64,000 bases of DNA from Schizochytrium sp. TIO01 (Eukaryota; Sar; Bigyra; Thraustochytrida; Thraustochytriidae): contig SMSO01000007.1 in NCBI GenBank assembly GCA_004764695.1, positions 1,619,270 to 1,683,269 on the forward strand. The letters run 5' to 3'. A program made the translations under genes and the position numbers. The notes under the pieces are model-generated. The model searched no databases, had not been told where the DNA came from, and saw only the letters and a list, made by a program, of their open reading frames with translations. Positions 31,301-42,883 of the stretch are shown here, one piece after another; position 1 is the first letter of the stretch; each line of letters begins with the position of its first letter.

Positions 31301-32203
31301 ATGGCCTCTGAGAAGACGCCTCTTGTGGGCCGCGATGGCGCCGCTGGTCCTCACCGCGATCTCTCCCTGGCTCGCGACGCCTATGCCAGCCACAATGCCG
31401 ATCTTTCTCGCAAGGCTCACCAGGCTGCTTCGGCCTCCCAGGCTCAGAACCACGAGGATGGCCACCAAAGCGAGGGCGACTTCATTAAGAGCGTGGTTTT
31501 CGGCGGCCTCGACGGCATTTTGACGACCTTTGCCATTGTCTCTGGTGCCACCGGTGGCTCTCTCGGCGTGGAGGCTATCCTCATTCTCGGTTGGAGCTCC
31601 AAGCTCGCTGATGCTCTGTCTATGGGTCTTGGTGACGCCCTTTCGTCGCGTGCAGAGCTCGAATTTATTTTGAAGGAACGCGAGCGCGAGTACTGGGAGT
31701 TCGACAACTACCCAGAGGGCGAGAAGGAGGAGATGATGGAGCTTTACAAGATGCGTGGTATGACCGAGTCTGACGCTAAGCTGGTAATTGACCTCATGGC
31801 TGACCACCGCGACTTCTTTGTTGACGTTATGATGGTTGAGGAACTGGGTCTCCAGGTCCCTACCGGCGACGAAAACCCTTGGTTCGAAGGCTTCGTTACC
31901 TTCTGCTCCTTCATCTTTTTTGGATTCTTCCCGCTCCTTGGATACTGCATCTTTCCCTTTGCCTTCCCGCACATGTCTGATCATACCTTGTTTGTGATTG
32001 CATGTGTGTTTTCGGGCCTCACACTCTTTGCGCTTGGAGCTGTGAAGTCCATGTTCTCCGTGAAGACGTGGTACACATCGGGCTTTGAGATGCTCATCAT
32101 CGGATCTGCAGTTTGTGCAGTGGCGTACTCTATTGGCGCACTTACAAGCGCTGTTGTTGGTATTGACCCGGACCAGATTGAGATGGGCAGTATCAAGAAC
32201 TAA
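31301..32203 (+). CDS. VIT1: Vacuolar iron transporter (VIT/CCC1 family)
   Basis: A complete 300-residue protein starting at ATG 31301 (CACCATGG, ideal context). Family members export cytosolic Fe2+ (or Mn2+) into the vacuole in exchange for protons. The N-terminal ~60 residues are soluble. TM1 (~62-82) has the signature GGLDGILTTFAIVSGATGG with Asp71. TM2 (~88-112) carries SMGLGD, with Met108 matching the conserved transport-path Met. An acidic cytosolic helical segment follows (~118-185: EREREYWEFD, EGEKEEMMELYKMRGM) corresponding to the metal-binding domain. TM3-5 are ~198-224, ~228-250 and ~260-285. All hallmark residues are seen. Codons are more GC-ending than in neighbouring genes (GGC, CTC, GCC), which suggests high expression rather than transfer. 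Confidence 0.93.
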   Translation: MASEKTPLVGRDGAAGPHRDLSLARDAYASHNADLSRKAHQAASASQAQNHEDGHQSEGDFIKSVVFGGLDGILTTFAIVSGATGGSLGVEAILILGWSSKLADALSMGLGDALSSRAELEFILKEREREYWEFDNYPEGEKEEMMELYKMRGMTESDAKLVIDLMADHRDFFVDVMMVEELGLQVPTGDENPWFEGFVTFCSFIFFGFFPLLGYCIFPFAFPHMSDHTLFVIACVFSGLTLFALGAVKSMFSVKTWYTSGFEMLIIGSAVCAVAYSIGALTSAVVGIDPDQIEMGSIKN

Positions 32204-33294
32204 GGGATTCACTAACATTTAGCGACAATATGGAAGCACACCATGTCCCAGCGAAATAACATAGCTGGATGCGAAATCTTTTGCCGCTTTAGGAGCAATC
32301 CTAGAGCATTTTGAACCCCTCGCTTCTCTAGCACACATCAGGAGTGTCGAGCAATGCTTATGCTTCAGCAGGATCTATTGATCTGTAGAATATAGATGTT
32401 TAGGTTTGGTTTGTTGGGGGGATGGGCGAGAGGAGACTTCTAGTGTGATTAGATAAGCAGAACGCCGGTGTTTCGTTGCTCATCAAAGATGGATGCATTT
32501 TTAATTAGAACTTGACATGTGCGGGAGGGCTTCGTTTCTCCTCGCAGGTGTCTCTGGTGGAATGACTCGTACATTGGGCGGTGTTTGCTCTTCCTCTGCA
32601 GGTAGTGGATACAGATATCAGTAGACCCTCTCAATTCTCTCTTTTTAACCTGCTCCTTCCCTTCGTTCATGATCTTTTTTATGAGATGGGAGCGAGCACA
32701 AACTCAAGCAACATCAGTAATTATATAGGCCACGACAACAATGGTACGATCGTTATCATCTTTTACAACAGGGACACTCAGTATGAGATCCTATACATTA
32801 TATGTTAAGAGCCTATATACATAAGTATACTTACTTTTCTTTCTTTCATGCATGCATGTTTGGTTCTTTCTTCTTGTGAAGCCAAAAATAAGTATTGCAA
32901 TTCATTGAGAAGAAAGCCCAACTTTCTTTAAAATAATGTTGCAGCTTTTTTAAACGCTCTCCCCACAACACTTTTCGCGCTATTGGAGATGGAAATATAT
33001 TATGTCGTGATTATCTGAACCACATGAATACTTGCTAGTTATTCAACTGCATTATCGCCATCTCATTTTTAAAACTGCAAGTCCAAGCAACTAAAACTAG
33101 GCAACACTCCTTGATCAAGATAGAGGAAACTATGGTAATTTATATTAATTAATTCAAGATACGAAGGAATCTCGTTGTTGAGGCTCCAGCAGCTAGCAAC
33201 TATCTTCTATTGTTAAATAGAGTTTGGCATCATCAGCAGCAGCCATTTTATCAAAGATCCCTAAATGCAGAAACGGCTTCCAGTCATCAAAAAC
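32204..33294. other. Intergenic between convergent genes, no supported gene
   Basis: About 1.1 kb of mixed composition, AT-rich from ~32.7 kb. No RNA gene, long repeat or domain recognised. Confidence 0.5.
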
Positions 33295-34302
33295 TTAGAG
33301 CTTTCCATTGATAAGGTAGTCGCTGATCTGAACATCGGCCTTGCCAGTATCAGCCAGGTCGCCCTCGAAGCGGCGGCGGCGGAATTCGCCCCAGGTAAAC
33401 GGCGAGTACATTGCAGGAACCATGTCGCGCGTTCGCTTTTGCAGCACAGCATCGTACGCGGGGTTAAGGAAAAACGGCGCAGAGTACCGGTCGGCCTCCG
33501 CGTTCGCAAGCACGCGGTGCAGTGGCGATTGAAAGCGGTCATTGGACCAGACTTGGCACACATCACCAATATTGATAATGAAGGAGTTCTTCGCAGGGTG
33601 CACTCGAGCCCAGCGCTGTGCAACGCGATCAAACACCTGTAATGAACACGGGTCTCCTTCACGCTGACGCAGAACTGTCAACATCCCGGCGTCAGTGTGG
33701 CGGTTCACAGAAAGCACTCCATCTTCTTCAGGGTTGGGCTCCGCTCGATCCGAGTGCCAGTCCTCAGCAACAATGCGTTTGTCTTTGCAGGTCGGATAGA
33801 AATTGATACGCAGGAACGAAGTGTTCGGACGAAGCTCAGGGTCAAATGTGTTTGCAGGGAGGTCGAGGCCACTCGCGAGAAGGCTTGCCAGATGCAAGGC
33901 AAGATCTTCAACTTCTGTAAAATAAGTCTTGACCTTGGCTGTGAAATCCTCGGGCTCATTGGGCCACTGATTTGTACCGTCGATGGCAAATTCGCCCTCG
34001 GCGCCGACGTCAAAGCACTCCTTGAAATCTGGGGTCTGCTTGGTGAGTTCGTCGTCGAACCATCCGCGAGTGTTGTTTGCGTGGCGCTTCACGAGGGATT
34101 TCTTGCTCTTTGGCAACTTGAAAAACCTCTGCACAGCATCATCAAAGGCATCGATGGTGCCCGAGCTCACACTGTGGTTGACCACCTGGAAAAAACCCCA
34201 GCGTTCACACGCATCGCGAACAGCATGAACTACCTCGGTCTCGTTGCGGCTTAGGTCGATCACCGGCGGCTCCGTGCCCTTACGAAAGTCATCCACGGAC
34301 AT
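33295..34302 (-). CDS. 2-oxoglutarate/Fe(II)-dependent oxygenase, isopenicillin-N-synthase-like
   Basis: A complete 335-residue protein from ATG 34302. Such enzymes oxidise small molecules using Fe2+, O2 and 2-oxoglutarate. The N-terminal DIOX_N region is visible (PPVIDLSR, ~12-19; ERWGFFQVVNHSV, ~33-45). The catalytic jelly roll holds the iron ligands in RHTDAG (His202, Asp204) and SPLHRVL (His262). The 2OG-binding R-x-S is RYS (Arg272, Ser274), with the usual ~60-residue and ten-residue spacings. FLRINFYP before the first His is also typical. The length matches plant and fungal relatives (gibberellin, flavonoid or beta-lactam oxidases). The substrate cannot be inferred, and no biosynthetic cluster surrounds it. 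Confidence 0.93.
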   Translation of the reverse strand: MSVDDFRKGTEPPVIDLSRNETEVVHAVRDACERWGFFQVVNHSVSSGTIDAFDDAVQRFFKLPKSKKSLVKRHANNTRGWFDDELTKQTPDFKECFDVGAEGEFAIDGTNQWPNEPEDFTAKVKTYFTEVEDLALHLASLLASGLDLPANTFDPELRPNTSFLRINFYPTCKDKRIVAEDWHSDRAEPNPEEDGVLSVNRHTDAGMLTVLRQREGDPCSLQVFDRVAQRWARVHPAKNSFIINIGDVCQVWSNDRFQSPLHRVLANAEADRYSAPFFLNPAYDAVLQKRTRDMVPAMYSPFTWGEFRRRRFEGDLADTGKADVQISDYLINGKL

Positions 34303-36130
34303 CTTCTCCTTCACAGCTGCTACGGCTTCTCTCTTCCAGCTCGGACCGATAGATAGGTAGATAGACACCAAACTCGGGCCTGTTCTCCAGAGTCCTGCCA
34401 GCCAAGTCTAGCGAGCGGCAATCAGCTGTTCGGGTGGACCTCGCAAATCGACGAATTAGCGATTTGACGACGACTACGATTTCTTTTTATTTTACTCTGC
34501 GTCCGTACTCTAAAAAAAATTAAAAAAAATTGCAGAAGCAACCATCCCAGAAATCAATGAATCATCAATCTCCAACGCCAGGTCCAAAGCCTTCGGGGGG
34601 CACCTTGCGTGCGTGGTGTCAGCGACCACCTGCACTTGACCTCTCCTCCAAGCGCAGCCTCAGTCTCCGCAGTCCTGAAGCCGTGATTCCGTGGCATACT
34701 ATGCATTCCTGTGCATCTCTGTCTATCACATAACTGCAAATATACTGTATTTATGTACGGCACAACGGCGCAATAACCAATAGCCAATTCTGAAGGCGTC
34801 CCGCGATTCGTTGAGCTGGGACCTCTGCGCCCCGACGGCGCCAAAGCAGGCGGCTGGCCTTGGGCCCGGCCCAGGTGGCTCCGGGGCTTTCATCCGGCCA
34901 GACTGGCCGCTTCTGTGAGAGGCGAGGCGCTCGGCAGAGAAAGTTGATTGGGCAGAACTCACAAAACTTGGACAAATGTATACAGAAAAAGAGGGTACCG
35001 ACTGAGTGAGGTCTTATCTATCGGCGGAGACCGGGAGCGAAGCTGGCTGGCTGTACGGCGGGTGGTTGTGCGAGCAAGGCCAGGGACCGGCGCATGGTTC
35101 TCCATGGGCGCAGGCGGGCAAGCTCGCGAGAGCAGATCCTCCTGCATCGATCGATGGACGATGATCGTCACGTGAGGTTGTGTTTTTTGTCGATATCATT
35201 CTCATTTTTTGTAAGTTCTCCTTATTTTCATTTCATTTCATTTTATTTTATTTTATTTATTTATTTTATTTTATTTATTTTATTTTATTTATTTTATTTT
35301 TGAAGTTTAGAAATAAGAGCTTTTCTTTAATTAATTTAAATTAAAAACCAAAATCCAAAAAACATTACAATGATTAAACACGACGAGGATCGTGCATGAA
35401 ATGAATAACAAAGAAATGAAGAAGAACTTGAAAAACAAGCAAAAGTAACTGTGCTTGGGCGGACCTCAAGCCAGAGCTATAAGCCACGGATAACTTGCCG
35501 AAACAATACGCTGAGCAATCCTCCGCTCGCTCGAAGTTCTACTACATGCGCTTTCTTGGTGATCGAAATTATCAAAATAGATGAAAACACTCTTCTCTGA
35601 TAATAGTATAAACAAAAAACCACCCACAAAAAGCGTAGTGGCACCTCAGTAGTAGTCCCAGTGTGTGCAGAACGTACTAGGCACTCATTCAGAACGTTCT
35701 TCGCACGTTCTATCCAGCGTGGAGCAGATCGAACTTTTGCAATGTTTGGAACAAATATATCGTATAGAACACATGGAACGTCTCGAAGAACAGCGGTATT
35801 TTCGAAGGAAACAAGAAATCTAACAGCTGTAGCAGAAGTCGCGACAGAGTTGACGCCGTTGCCTGTGCAAGCGCCGCGTGCACTGCGTCCCGGAATCCAC
35901 GCAGCAAAGTTTTCTGTCCCTCACTGTCATATATCGCTGCAGCAGCTGCGCTTCGCAGTTAGTTTTCTTGAGAGGGGCCTCCGATCTGGGCTCGGAAGCC
36001 CGTTTGGGAGTCGATCGAACGGGCGACAGTCTCGAGAAAGACAAGCAAAAGCGCTGTGAAGGGCGACAAAGACAAGGCGACAAAGATTGATTATTAAATC
36101 GTTGATTTTGAACTATCTTACAGTCGCAAG
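34303..36130. other. Intergenic, T/A-rich repeat tract, SEC66 upstream region
   Basis: No supported gene over 1.8 kb. ~34.8-35.1 kb is GC-rich (CGI-like) and 35222-35301 is a (TTTTA/TTTAT)n tract. A short open stretch ending at 35823 (…HMERLEEQRYFRRKQEI) reads like a coiled coil after a plausible acceptor, but it has no start or upstream exon. The last ~60 bases hold TTACAG upstream of the SEC66 ATG, so a 5'-UTR intron is possible. Confidence 0.45.
35222..35301. repeat. (TTTTA)/(TTTAT) low-complexity tract
   Basis: About 80 bases of interleaved TTTCA, TTTTA and TTTAT units with almost no G or C. Confidence 0.9.
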
Positions 36131-36814
36131 ATGTCTTCCGAGGATCAGCAGAACGCGGAGGTGCCTGTGGAGGAGGTGCTGACGGCGCAGCAGGCCTTGG
36201 TTTTGGTCTGCGTGGTGCTTGCCACAGCGCTTTTCTATGCGTATCGTTGGTACAAAAAGAGCCAAGCTAACAGCGATGAGAATACCATTATGGACTATGA
36301 GTTCGTCCTGCCTGAAGAGAAAGCGATATTCATGAACATCTACAAGCAGAAGCCCGAGGACAAGAAAGAAAACATGGCTATGCTACAGGAGTGGCGCAAG
36401 GCTCTCATGCAGGTCCACTTCAAGCGTGTGTTGAAGGTGATTGCACTTCACGAGCAGGTGAATGCTGACTACAGAACACAAACTACGTTGTATAAACGTG
36501 GTGTCGCCGTTTCGATGTTGCCACAGGTTGAGGCTGCTAAACGCTTAGTGGAACGCGAGGTCCAGGAGTGCGGTCAGATTGCAAACCAACTGCAGCCCAA
36601 CTGGGGTCGAACCATCTTTCAGGAGGCTTACAAGATGAAGGAGGCCATGGATGCCAAGAATGCTCAGGTACAAGCGCAGGCCGACAAGGAAGCCAGAGAA
36701 AAGCGCGAGGCTGAGCTGATGCGTCAGGCCAAAGAACTTCAGGAGAAGGAGGAGGAGCTCTTGCGGAAGCGCGCAGAGGAAGACTTGTTGAAGGAGACGA
36801 AAAAAGCAAAATAA
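36131..36814 (+). CDS. SEC66: SEC66/SEC71-like ER translocation subunit
   Basis: A complete 227-residue protein. The N-terminus is acidic and followed by one transmembrane helix (~19-38, ALVLVCVVLATALFYAYRWY), then basic residues. The cytosolic part carries the Sec66 family core: YEFVLPEEKAIFM, LMQVHFKRVLKVIALHEQ, RLVEREVQECGQIANQLQPNWGR and IFQEAYKM (~155-180). Q-P-x-W-G-x-x-I-F-Q-E-A is the most diagnostic stretch. The tail is a charged coiled coil (~180-227). In fungi Sec66 joins Sec62, Sec63 and Sec72 in the post-translational translocon of the ER; this homologue suggests the organism has the same accessory complex. The ATG is the first in frame after an upstream stop. Confidence 0.88.
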   Translation: MSSEDQQNAEVPVEEVLTAQQALVLVCVVLATALFYAYRWYKKSQANSDENTIMDYEFVLPEEKAIFMNIYKQKPEDKKENMAMLQEWRKALMQVHFKRVLKVIALHEQVNADYRTQTTLYKRGVAVSMLPQVEAAKRLVEREVQECGQIANQLQPNWGRTIFQEAYKMKEAMDAKNAQVQAQADKEAREKREAELMRQAKELQEKEEELLRKRAEEDLLKETKKAK

Positions 36815-38403
36815 TTTTCATTCATAGATTCCTCTTTTGCAATAACACAAGTTATACACACATACAAATTATAAGGAAAAAGAAAAGAAAAGCGAAATTA
36901 AGTGCGCATGCAATCTTTTCTTTCTTTTCTTTTATTCGCCACATGCAGGTACCAAGGTCCTACTTTTTGCCACTGATTATTTCATTCAAACAACAGAGCA
37001 GCGTGCTATCAATAAATTCCAAGTTTGTTTTTACTCAGGTACTGGTTTGTTTTTGTTCATATTCTTACGTATTCGATATTATAGCATTAGAAAGACCATC
37101 AACACTCACAATCGTTTGGGCATACCTCAATTGATTATACCCTCACGAGTGAATAATGCGTTAACCTTTTGAAGGTTGCACCAGTTTATTTGCACCTTTC
37201 TTGTGCGAGCAGGCATTCATGTAGGTTCTAACCGAAAGTGAAAATCTTCGCAACTTGCTTAACTATGCCAAGTTCATGAAAGCAAGACAGCATGCGCTCA
37301 ACGACAAGGTGTGCGGGAGCAACATGCAGGTTAATCAAAAGATGTGATACAGCCTGCCCAAAAGTGACCAAGCGAATAAATGCATTTTCAATTTTAGTTT
37401 TGTTTCAATAATCCACACCAATCCATTCAAGAGTACATTTCGTGCAAACCAAAATCGCAGCCGCCCTTTTGCTCTATTCCACGAACCTAGCTCAGTTAGT
37501 CCAGGAAGCCTACAACTATAATATGTTTCGCATGGCTTTCTAGGAGAGGTTGTATCATGCGAGCCCGAGTGGAATGCGAATCCCTCCGTTCTGATCTACT
37601 CTGGAGCTCAGAAAACTGATCCTTCTATCTTTAAAAGATCACAATAGCTATCGTTCATCAAAAGCCCTAAGTAGCGCGGATACACACGCCTCGCGTGCAA
37701 AAGATACGCAAAAAGGAGACTATAGACTCCAGTGATGAAACCAGTAAGGTAGCAGTGCTTAAGCTAAGAAGAGTGGACTTGTGATGCAGAGAAGGAAAGA
37801 CCGATTAAGGAAATGGAATGCAGCAAATGTGTCGAACTCAATCGCGATGACAATAACCCCCAAGCCTTCGTCCAAGCAATGAAAATATTCCTCAAATGTT
37901 GCATGATATCAGGTTAAAAAGTTTTCATTGCAATCCCACCAGGCATGTAGCACAAATACTTAGTCTCCGATCAAATCTGGGTTTTGTTGAAAGTAAGTAA
38001 CTCATAATAATAAGAAGTGAATGTAACCAGCCGTATGTAAACTCCTAGTGTTATATAGTAATCTTAGATGTTCTTGTTCTTGTTGTATCTGTATTTCAAA
38101 GAGGGGCAACACCTCATCACCAAAACAGAGACCTACCGCCCTGGGCAGTCTGCGCGAAGCTGTTGCCGAGAAGAAGGCTTGAAGATAGATAGAAAGACCC
38201 ATATCAATGTATGTCAGCGTCTTCTTCCACTCTTTCTATCTTCAGGATAATACGATCGTCTAATTCCCTGTTCTACCTATCCTTCCTTTGGCAACCTAGA
38301 GCCCAGGATCTATATCTTCAAAAACAAGTATGGAACGAAAATAGAAGAGAAAGAAACCAGTACCAAGCTATATCAAGCTTCGAGATAATAGCTTTTGATT
38401 CGC
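36815..38403. other. Intergenic between convergent genes, no supported gene
   Basis: 1.6 kb, AT-rich near both ends. A purine-rich stretch at ~36875-36895 is followed by a TTTCTTTTC stretch at ~36912-36932. No RNA gene or domain recognised. Confidence 0.5.
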
Positions 38404-39844
38404 CTACTTCCGCCTCCTCTTTTTGGCGCTTGCTTTCTCTTCGTCCCCCCACTTGATCTTCTCTCGCTCAAAGGCAATCCATTCCACATCGCCGTCATCA
38501 TAACTCACACGGTACTCATTTAAAGAGCTGTTCCACTCTTTGATGGTGCCGGCAAAAAACTCCTTTTCGAGAGGCCATAGCACGCGAAGACGACGGCCGA
38601 TTGCAGCTTTGCCAAAAGGGACATTTTGCTTTGCAGCTGCCTTTTGCGCTTCCTCTGCAAATTCAGCCTCTTCTTGACACGATCGCTTTGAGCGCCGCCC
38701 AGCGATAGATCTCTCCTTCGCTTGCGTGCGAGTCTCGCGTGCTTCCGAACCGACGCTCTTTGCGGAGACTGGACGACGAGGCGTTGTGCGCGTAGGCGGT
38801 GCAGGAGAGCCCCTACGTGCCCGCTTGCTTGGGGTGACATCCAGAAGACTTTCACTATCGGCAATTCTGCTAGCTCTGCGAGATGACCTAAATTTACCAG
38901 CAGGTGTTATTAGGCCTTTGTCTTCTTCCCAATCTTCCTGTTCATCATTATCATTTTGCACTTCTTCCTCCCCTTCGTGCCCTTCTTCATCGACGATATC
39001 TTCGTCATCTTCCTCATCCTTTGCTTGCTTCACTGGTGTCTTCCTTGCAGACGCCCTTTTGTTTGCCTGCTTCTTCATGGGTGTGCGCCTTACGGGCGTC
39101 TTTTCTACATGTGTGTCATCCTGGACCTCTTTGGAGTCATTGTCATCCTCAAGGCCAGAGTCGGTATCTGTTTCTTTCGCAGCATTATTGCCGTACTTTC
39201 TCCGACTGCTGCCAGAGACCGAATTCTTTTTCTTTGTTGCAGACTTGCTGGTGGTAGCAACAGCCTCAGATTTCACAGCTATTGTGTTTTCTTGATTATC
39301 CATAGATTCTTTGCGAGAGATACGTGGACGAGCCTGGAAAGGGTCTGTATCGCCCGCTAAAAGCTTCTCTAGCTCCGTTCTGCGACGACGTTTCGAAGTA
39401 GGAGAACGACCGGGTGTTGTTGAAGAGGAGGCTTCTCTCTGTGCTTTCATTGGTGTCATGGGCTCAGTTGTCTCTGCACCCTGCGGGTGCGCCGATGCGG
39501 AGTCTTGATTGGGAGTCTCCTCAATTGAATCGGAGTGAGCACGTCCAGCACCCAAACTTGAGACTGACGATGAAGAAGATGTCAAGGAAAGAGATGATTT
39601 TGTTTTCCGAGAACTTAGCGCCATTTCTTCAACTTCAGTGCTTATTACGGTTGCCGTTGGCGCTGGAGAGTTAGGCGAGCTTTCAATATCCTGTGCTCCC
39701 TGAGTGGGATTTGAATCGCGATCTCCTTCCTTCCTGTCTGTGTCAGGTTGCGACTGCGATGAATTTCCACCTTGAGGAGACAGTTTGGGCGAAGAAGATC
39801 CTGCATCGTCTTTTCCTTCTTCCTGAGCATCACTGGACTCATGA

Positions 39845-39885
<41 letters not shown>

Positions 39886-42456
39886 AACCTCACCCTCTCC
39901 AACTTTTGAAGCGGCCGCCTTGGCAGCAACCCGTTTTGCACGAGCTTCGGCTAGAGCGGCTTCTCGATCAGCGCGAGCCTTGCGCTTTGCACGAGCACGA
40001 AGGCGCGCCTTTTCACGACGGTGTTCCATGATAACCTCCGGAATAATATAGTTGCACAAGAGATCGGCAATAACATCCTCCTCGGGGTCCAAGAGCCGCC
40101 ATGTAAAGAGATCTTCTTCATCTGGCGACATTGCAGTTCCATTCTCAAGAAATTTCATCTCTTCAGAGACACCTGTGTTCTCATAGCGCACCGTGGAAAG
40201 CCCTGTTTTCTCCTTATAAGTCATACATTTAGCAGGATACTCCTGTCCTTCCCAGGTCACGCAAACGCGTTTGCTAACAATTCGTTTCGGTGTCCATTTG
40301 CCGCCCTTTTCGACAGTTATCTTCTCCACAGGCGCTGGTGTCGCCGCTCTGCTGGACCGCTTCGAAGGTGTTGAGTGCGATCTTAAGGACTTTGTCTGAG
40401 TTTCATGGAGTTGGCTTGCCAAAGCAGCCTCAGCTTCCTCGATTAGAGCTTGGTCTCGTTGCTGACGCTCGTCTTCTTTCTTGGCAAGAGCCTCATCAAC
40501 CTGGAACGCCCTAAATCCTAAGATAGAGGAAACGTGTTGTACAGGGGATGCTGGGCCACTTGACAGACCTGGGCTTCCCATGGCAGATGGAGATCCCAAG
40601 GCCTCCACTTCAATGCCACCAGCCATACCAACCTCAAATAGCAAACCAAGTCCGCATAAGGAAGACGCAGAATTTTCATCCTCTGTTGCCTCCACGAGCT
40701 TCTCTGGCACAACTTTTTTGCCTTTACCACGAGAGGCTGCCACCGGGCTTGCACCAAAAACTGGTAGAGCCTCCTTTCGAGTCTTTATAACCTGCTGATG
40801 TTCCGCAGAACTCGCAGATGAGGAGGTGAGACGGCGACTCAAGAGTTGCCGAGAGTGCTCCTGATGCTTTCGTTGCTGTTGCTGCTGTTGCAATTGCAAC
40901 TGGAGTTGTTGCTGGCGTTGAAGTTCCTGCTGGTGCCTCAATTCGCGCAGAACTTGCTCTTCTTGGACAAGGCGCGCCAGGTCAATTGAATCCTGGCGTT
41001 GTTGCTGCTGAAACTGGCGCTGCTGCTGATGGTGGAAATGTTGTTGCTGTTGTCGCTGATGTAAAGCATATTGTTGTTGTTGTTGTTGTTGTTGTTGATA
41101 ATGATGATGCGCAGGTGATGAAGACGCTTGCTCCTCCTGCATGCGTTGCAAGTATTCTGAGATTGTGGCAGCTGGATCTGGCGAATCCATAGCTGCTGCA
41201 GCGAGCTCTGGGGATTGTGCCATCAGCAATTGCAAATTGTGCTTAGCAAGCATCTGCGTTTGTTGTTGCATTTCATGAATCTGCTGGAGTTGATGAAGCT
41301 GATCTCTGGAAAGACCAATGCCTAGCGAAGACAAAATTGTTTGACTAACCATTTGCTGCTTGAGGGTGGCCACTACCGAGCGCAGCCGCGTAGCGAGCAC
41401 ACCAACAAGCTCTTCCGTAACCAATGCTAGCGTCTTGGAAAATTGTGCATTGAAAATGCTTCGTCCATAAGCTTCAGCCTCATGTTCCGAATGTCCATTT
41501 TGTAGCCACAGTTGTGCGGCCTGTGTGGAGAGCATGAGTGCACCAATTTTGAGGTTCTTCTGTGCATTGAAAAATAGCACCACCTGCTCTCTAGTCAACA
41601 ATTTGAACCCATACTGCGCTCTTGCATCTCCTGCCCTTTGCAATGCCATGCCCAGATCACCGTCTTCTGCTTCAGCAAAAACTGCCAAAAGAATCTCTGC
41701 CAATTGTCTGGCAGCATTTTCGCAATCTGAATCGTCCATGCTGGCGTCTACCACGCCATCCGTCAACGCTTTACACGCCTCTAGGAGTTCCTCCTGAGTA
41801 TCATTACTTCCACTTCGGTTACCAATAAGCTGGTTCATCATAGAGTGTCCTCCCCCATTGATGTTTATGTTGCTACCGATGCCAAGATTGCTACCTTCAT
41901 TATGGTTGTTGTGGGCAGCCATCTTACTGTTGCTAGCTCTGTTCGCAGAGGTTTTGGCAGCTCTGCCTTTGCCACCGATGCTAGCATTATTGTTGTTGCC
42001 GTTGCCGTTGCTCATAGCACTGGAGGTGTTTCTGCCTAGCGCTCTGCCGCTGCTCATGTTCGTTGGGGATTTGGCATTCGCGATGCCAAGATTTGAGTCG
42101 CTTCCGTATGCAAGATTGGCAGAGGCGGTGCCTTTGGCGGTGTTATTGGCGTTTTTGAGGCTGTTGGCCCTTGCAGGGCCGGTCTTTGCGTTTGCTTTCT
42201 TTCTGGGAGTGGCCTTCGTGGGGGGCCTTCCTCTAGTGTTCTTCGCGGTCCCAGCTTTCTCCTCCGTGTTCTCGCTCGCGCTCGTGGCATTCCTGCGCGA
42301 TGTTTGCGTCGTCGCTGTCCTGGGTGCCTTCAAGGCGGAGACCATCATCATGTCGGCCCTCGACACAGCCGCAGGGACCACACTCGGCAGCGACCGCGAC
42401 GCCGACAGCTGCGAGGGCGACGCCTGCACCGCGGGACGCCGCTCCTCAGCGAGCAT
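38404..42456 (-). CDS. Large poly-Q protein with two Tudor/agenet-like modules
   Basis: A single-exon 1,350-residue protein from ATG 42456. The N-terminal ~200 residues are Ala/Lys/Asn-rich with nuclear-signal-like basic patches. Residues ~210-400 form a helical domain with no family match (LTREQVVLFFNAQKNL, LALVTEELVGVLATRL). A Gln/His-rich region follows (~445-540), including a run of nine Gln. About 730-805 resembles a Tudor/agenet module (RVCVTWEGQEYPAKCMTYKEK, STVRYENTG) followed by SPDEEDLFTWRLLDPEED. A long acidic/Ser stretch contains a run of Glu (~880). The C-terminal ~70 residues hold a second Tudor-like barrel (IGRRLRVLWPLEKEFFAGTI, YRVSYDDGDVEWIAFE), similar to PHF/agenet DNA-repair and cohesin-linked proteins. 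A chromatin-binding role is inferred from these barrels; nothing catalytic is seen. Confidence 0.8.
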
Positions 42457-42805
42457 CGCCCGCACGCACAGACAGGCCCGACCTGCACTCAATCAATCGT
42501 CGATCGATCGGGCTTTGTTGTTGCCGCTGATGTTTTTCTCGTTGATTGATTCAAGTTGTTTCTTGTTCACGCTTTTCTCTCGACTTCGATGTTTCAATTG
42601 TTTCCATTACAATGTTTCACATTCTTTCAACTCAATCACTCTTTTCTTCAAGTTTGCCCTCCTTCTTTCTACTAACTAATTATACTAATTAATTATCATT
42701 AATCAATTAACACAGCAATCATTCACATCATTCATTCAGAAAAGCGAAACAGAGGGGAAAACTTTACTTACAAAGAGAAAACAAACAGCTTTGAAAAGAA
42801 ACCCC

Positions 42806-42883
42806 AAAGAAAGAAAGAGAGAAAAAGAAAGAGAGAAAAAGAAAGAAAGAAAGGAAGAAAAAGAAAGAAAAAGAAAGAAAGAA
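42806..42883 (+). repeat. 78-base pure purine tract, (GAAA)n
   Basis: An uninterrupted A/G run built of GAAA and GAGA units. Such mirror-like purine tracts can form triplex (H-)DNA. It lies ~350 bases upstream of the poly-Q gene start. Confidence 0.9.

Noticed and set aside
31280-32218. 312-codon minus-strand frame over the iron transporter
   Set aside because: Antisense shadow of a well-supported VIT gene, caused by its codon bias; His/Arg/Glu-rich and without a domain.
35656-35823. Short coiled-coil-like open stretch after a plausible splice acceptor
   Set aside because: No upstream exon, no early ATG and only ~55 codons; could be a terminal exon but support is too thin to annotate.
41858-42679. 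273-codon hydrophobic plus-strand frame
   Set aside because: Complement of the Ala/Lys/Asn-rich N-terminus of the poly-Q gene, which by itself yields Leu/Ala/Val-rich antisense.
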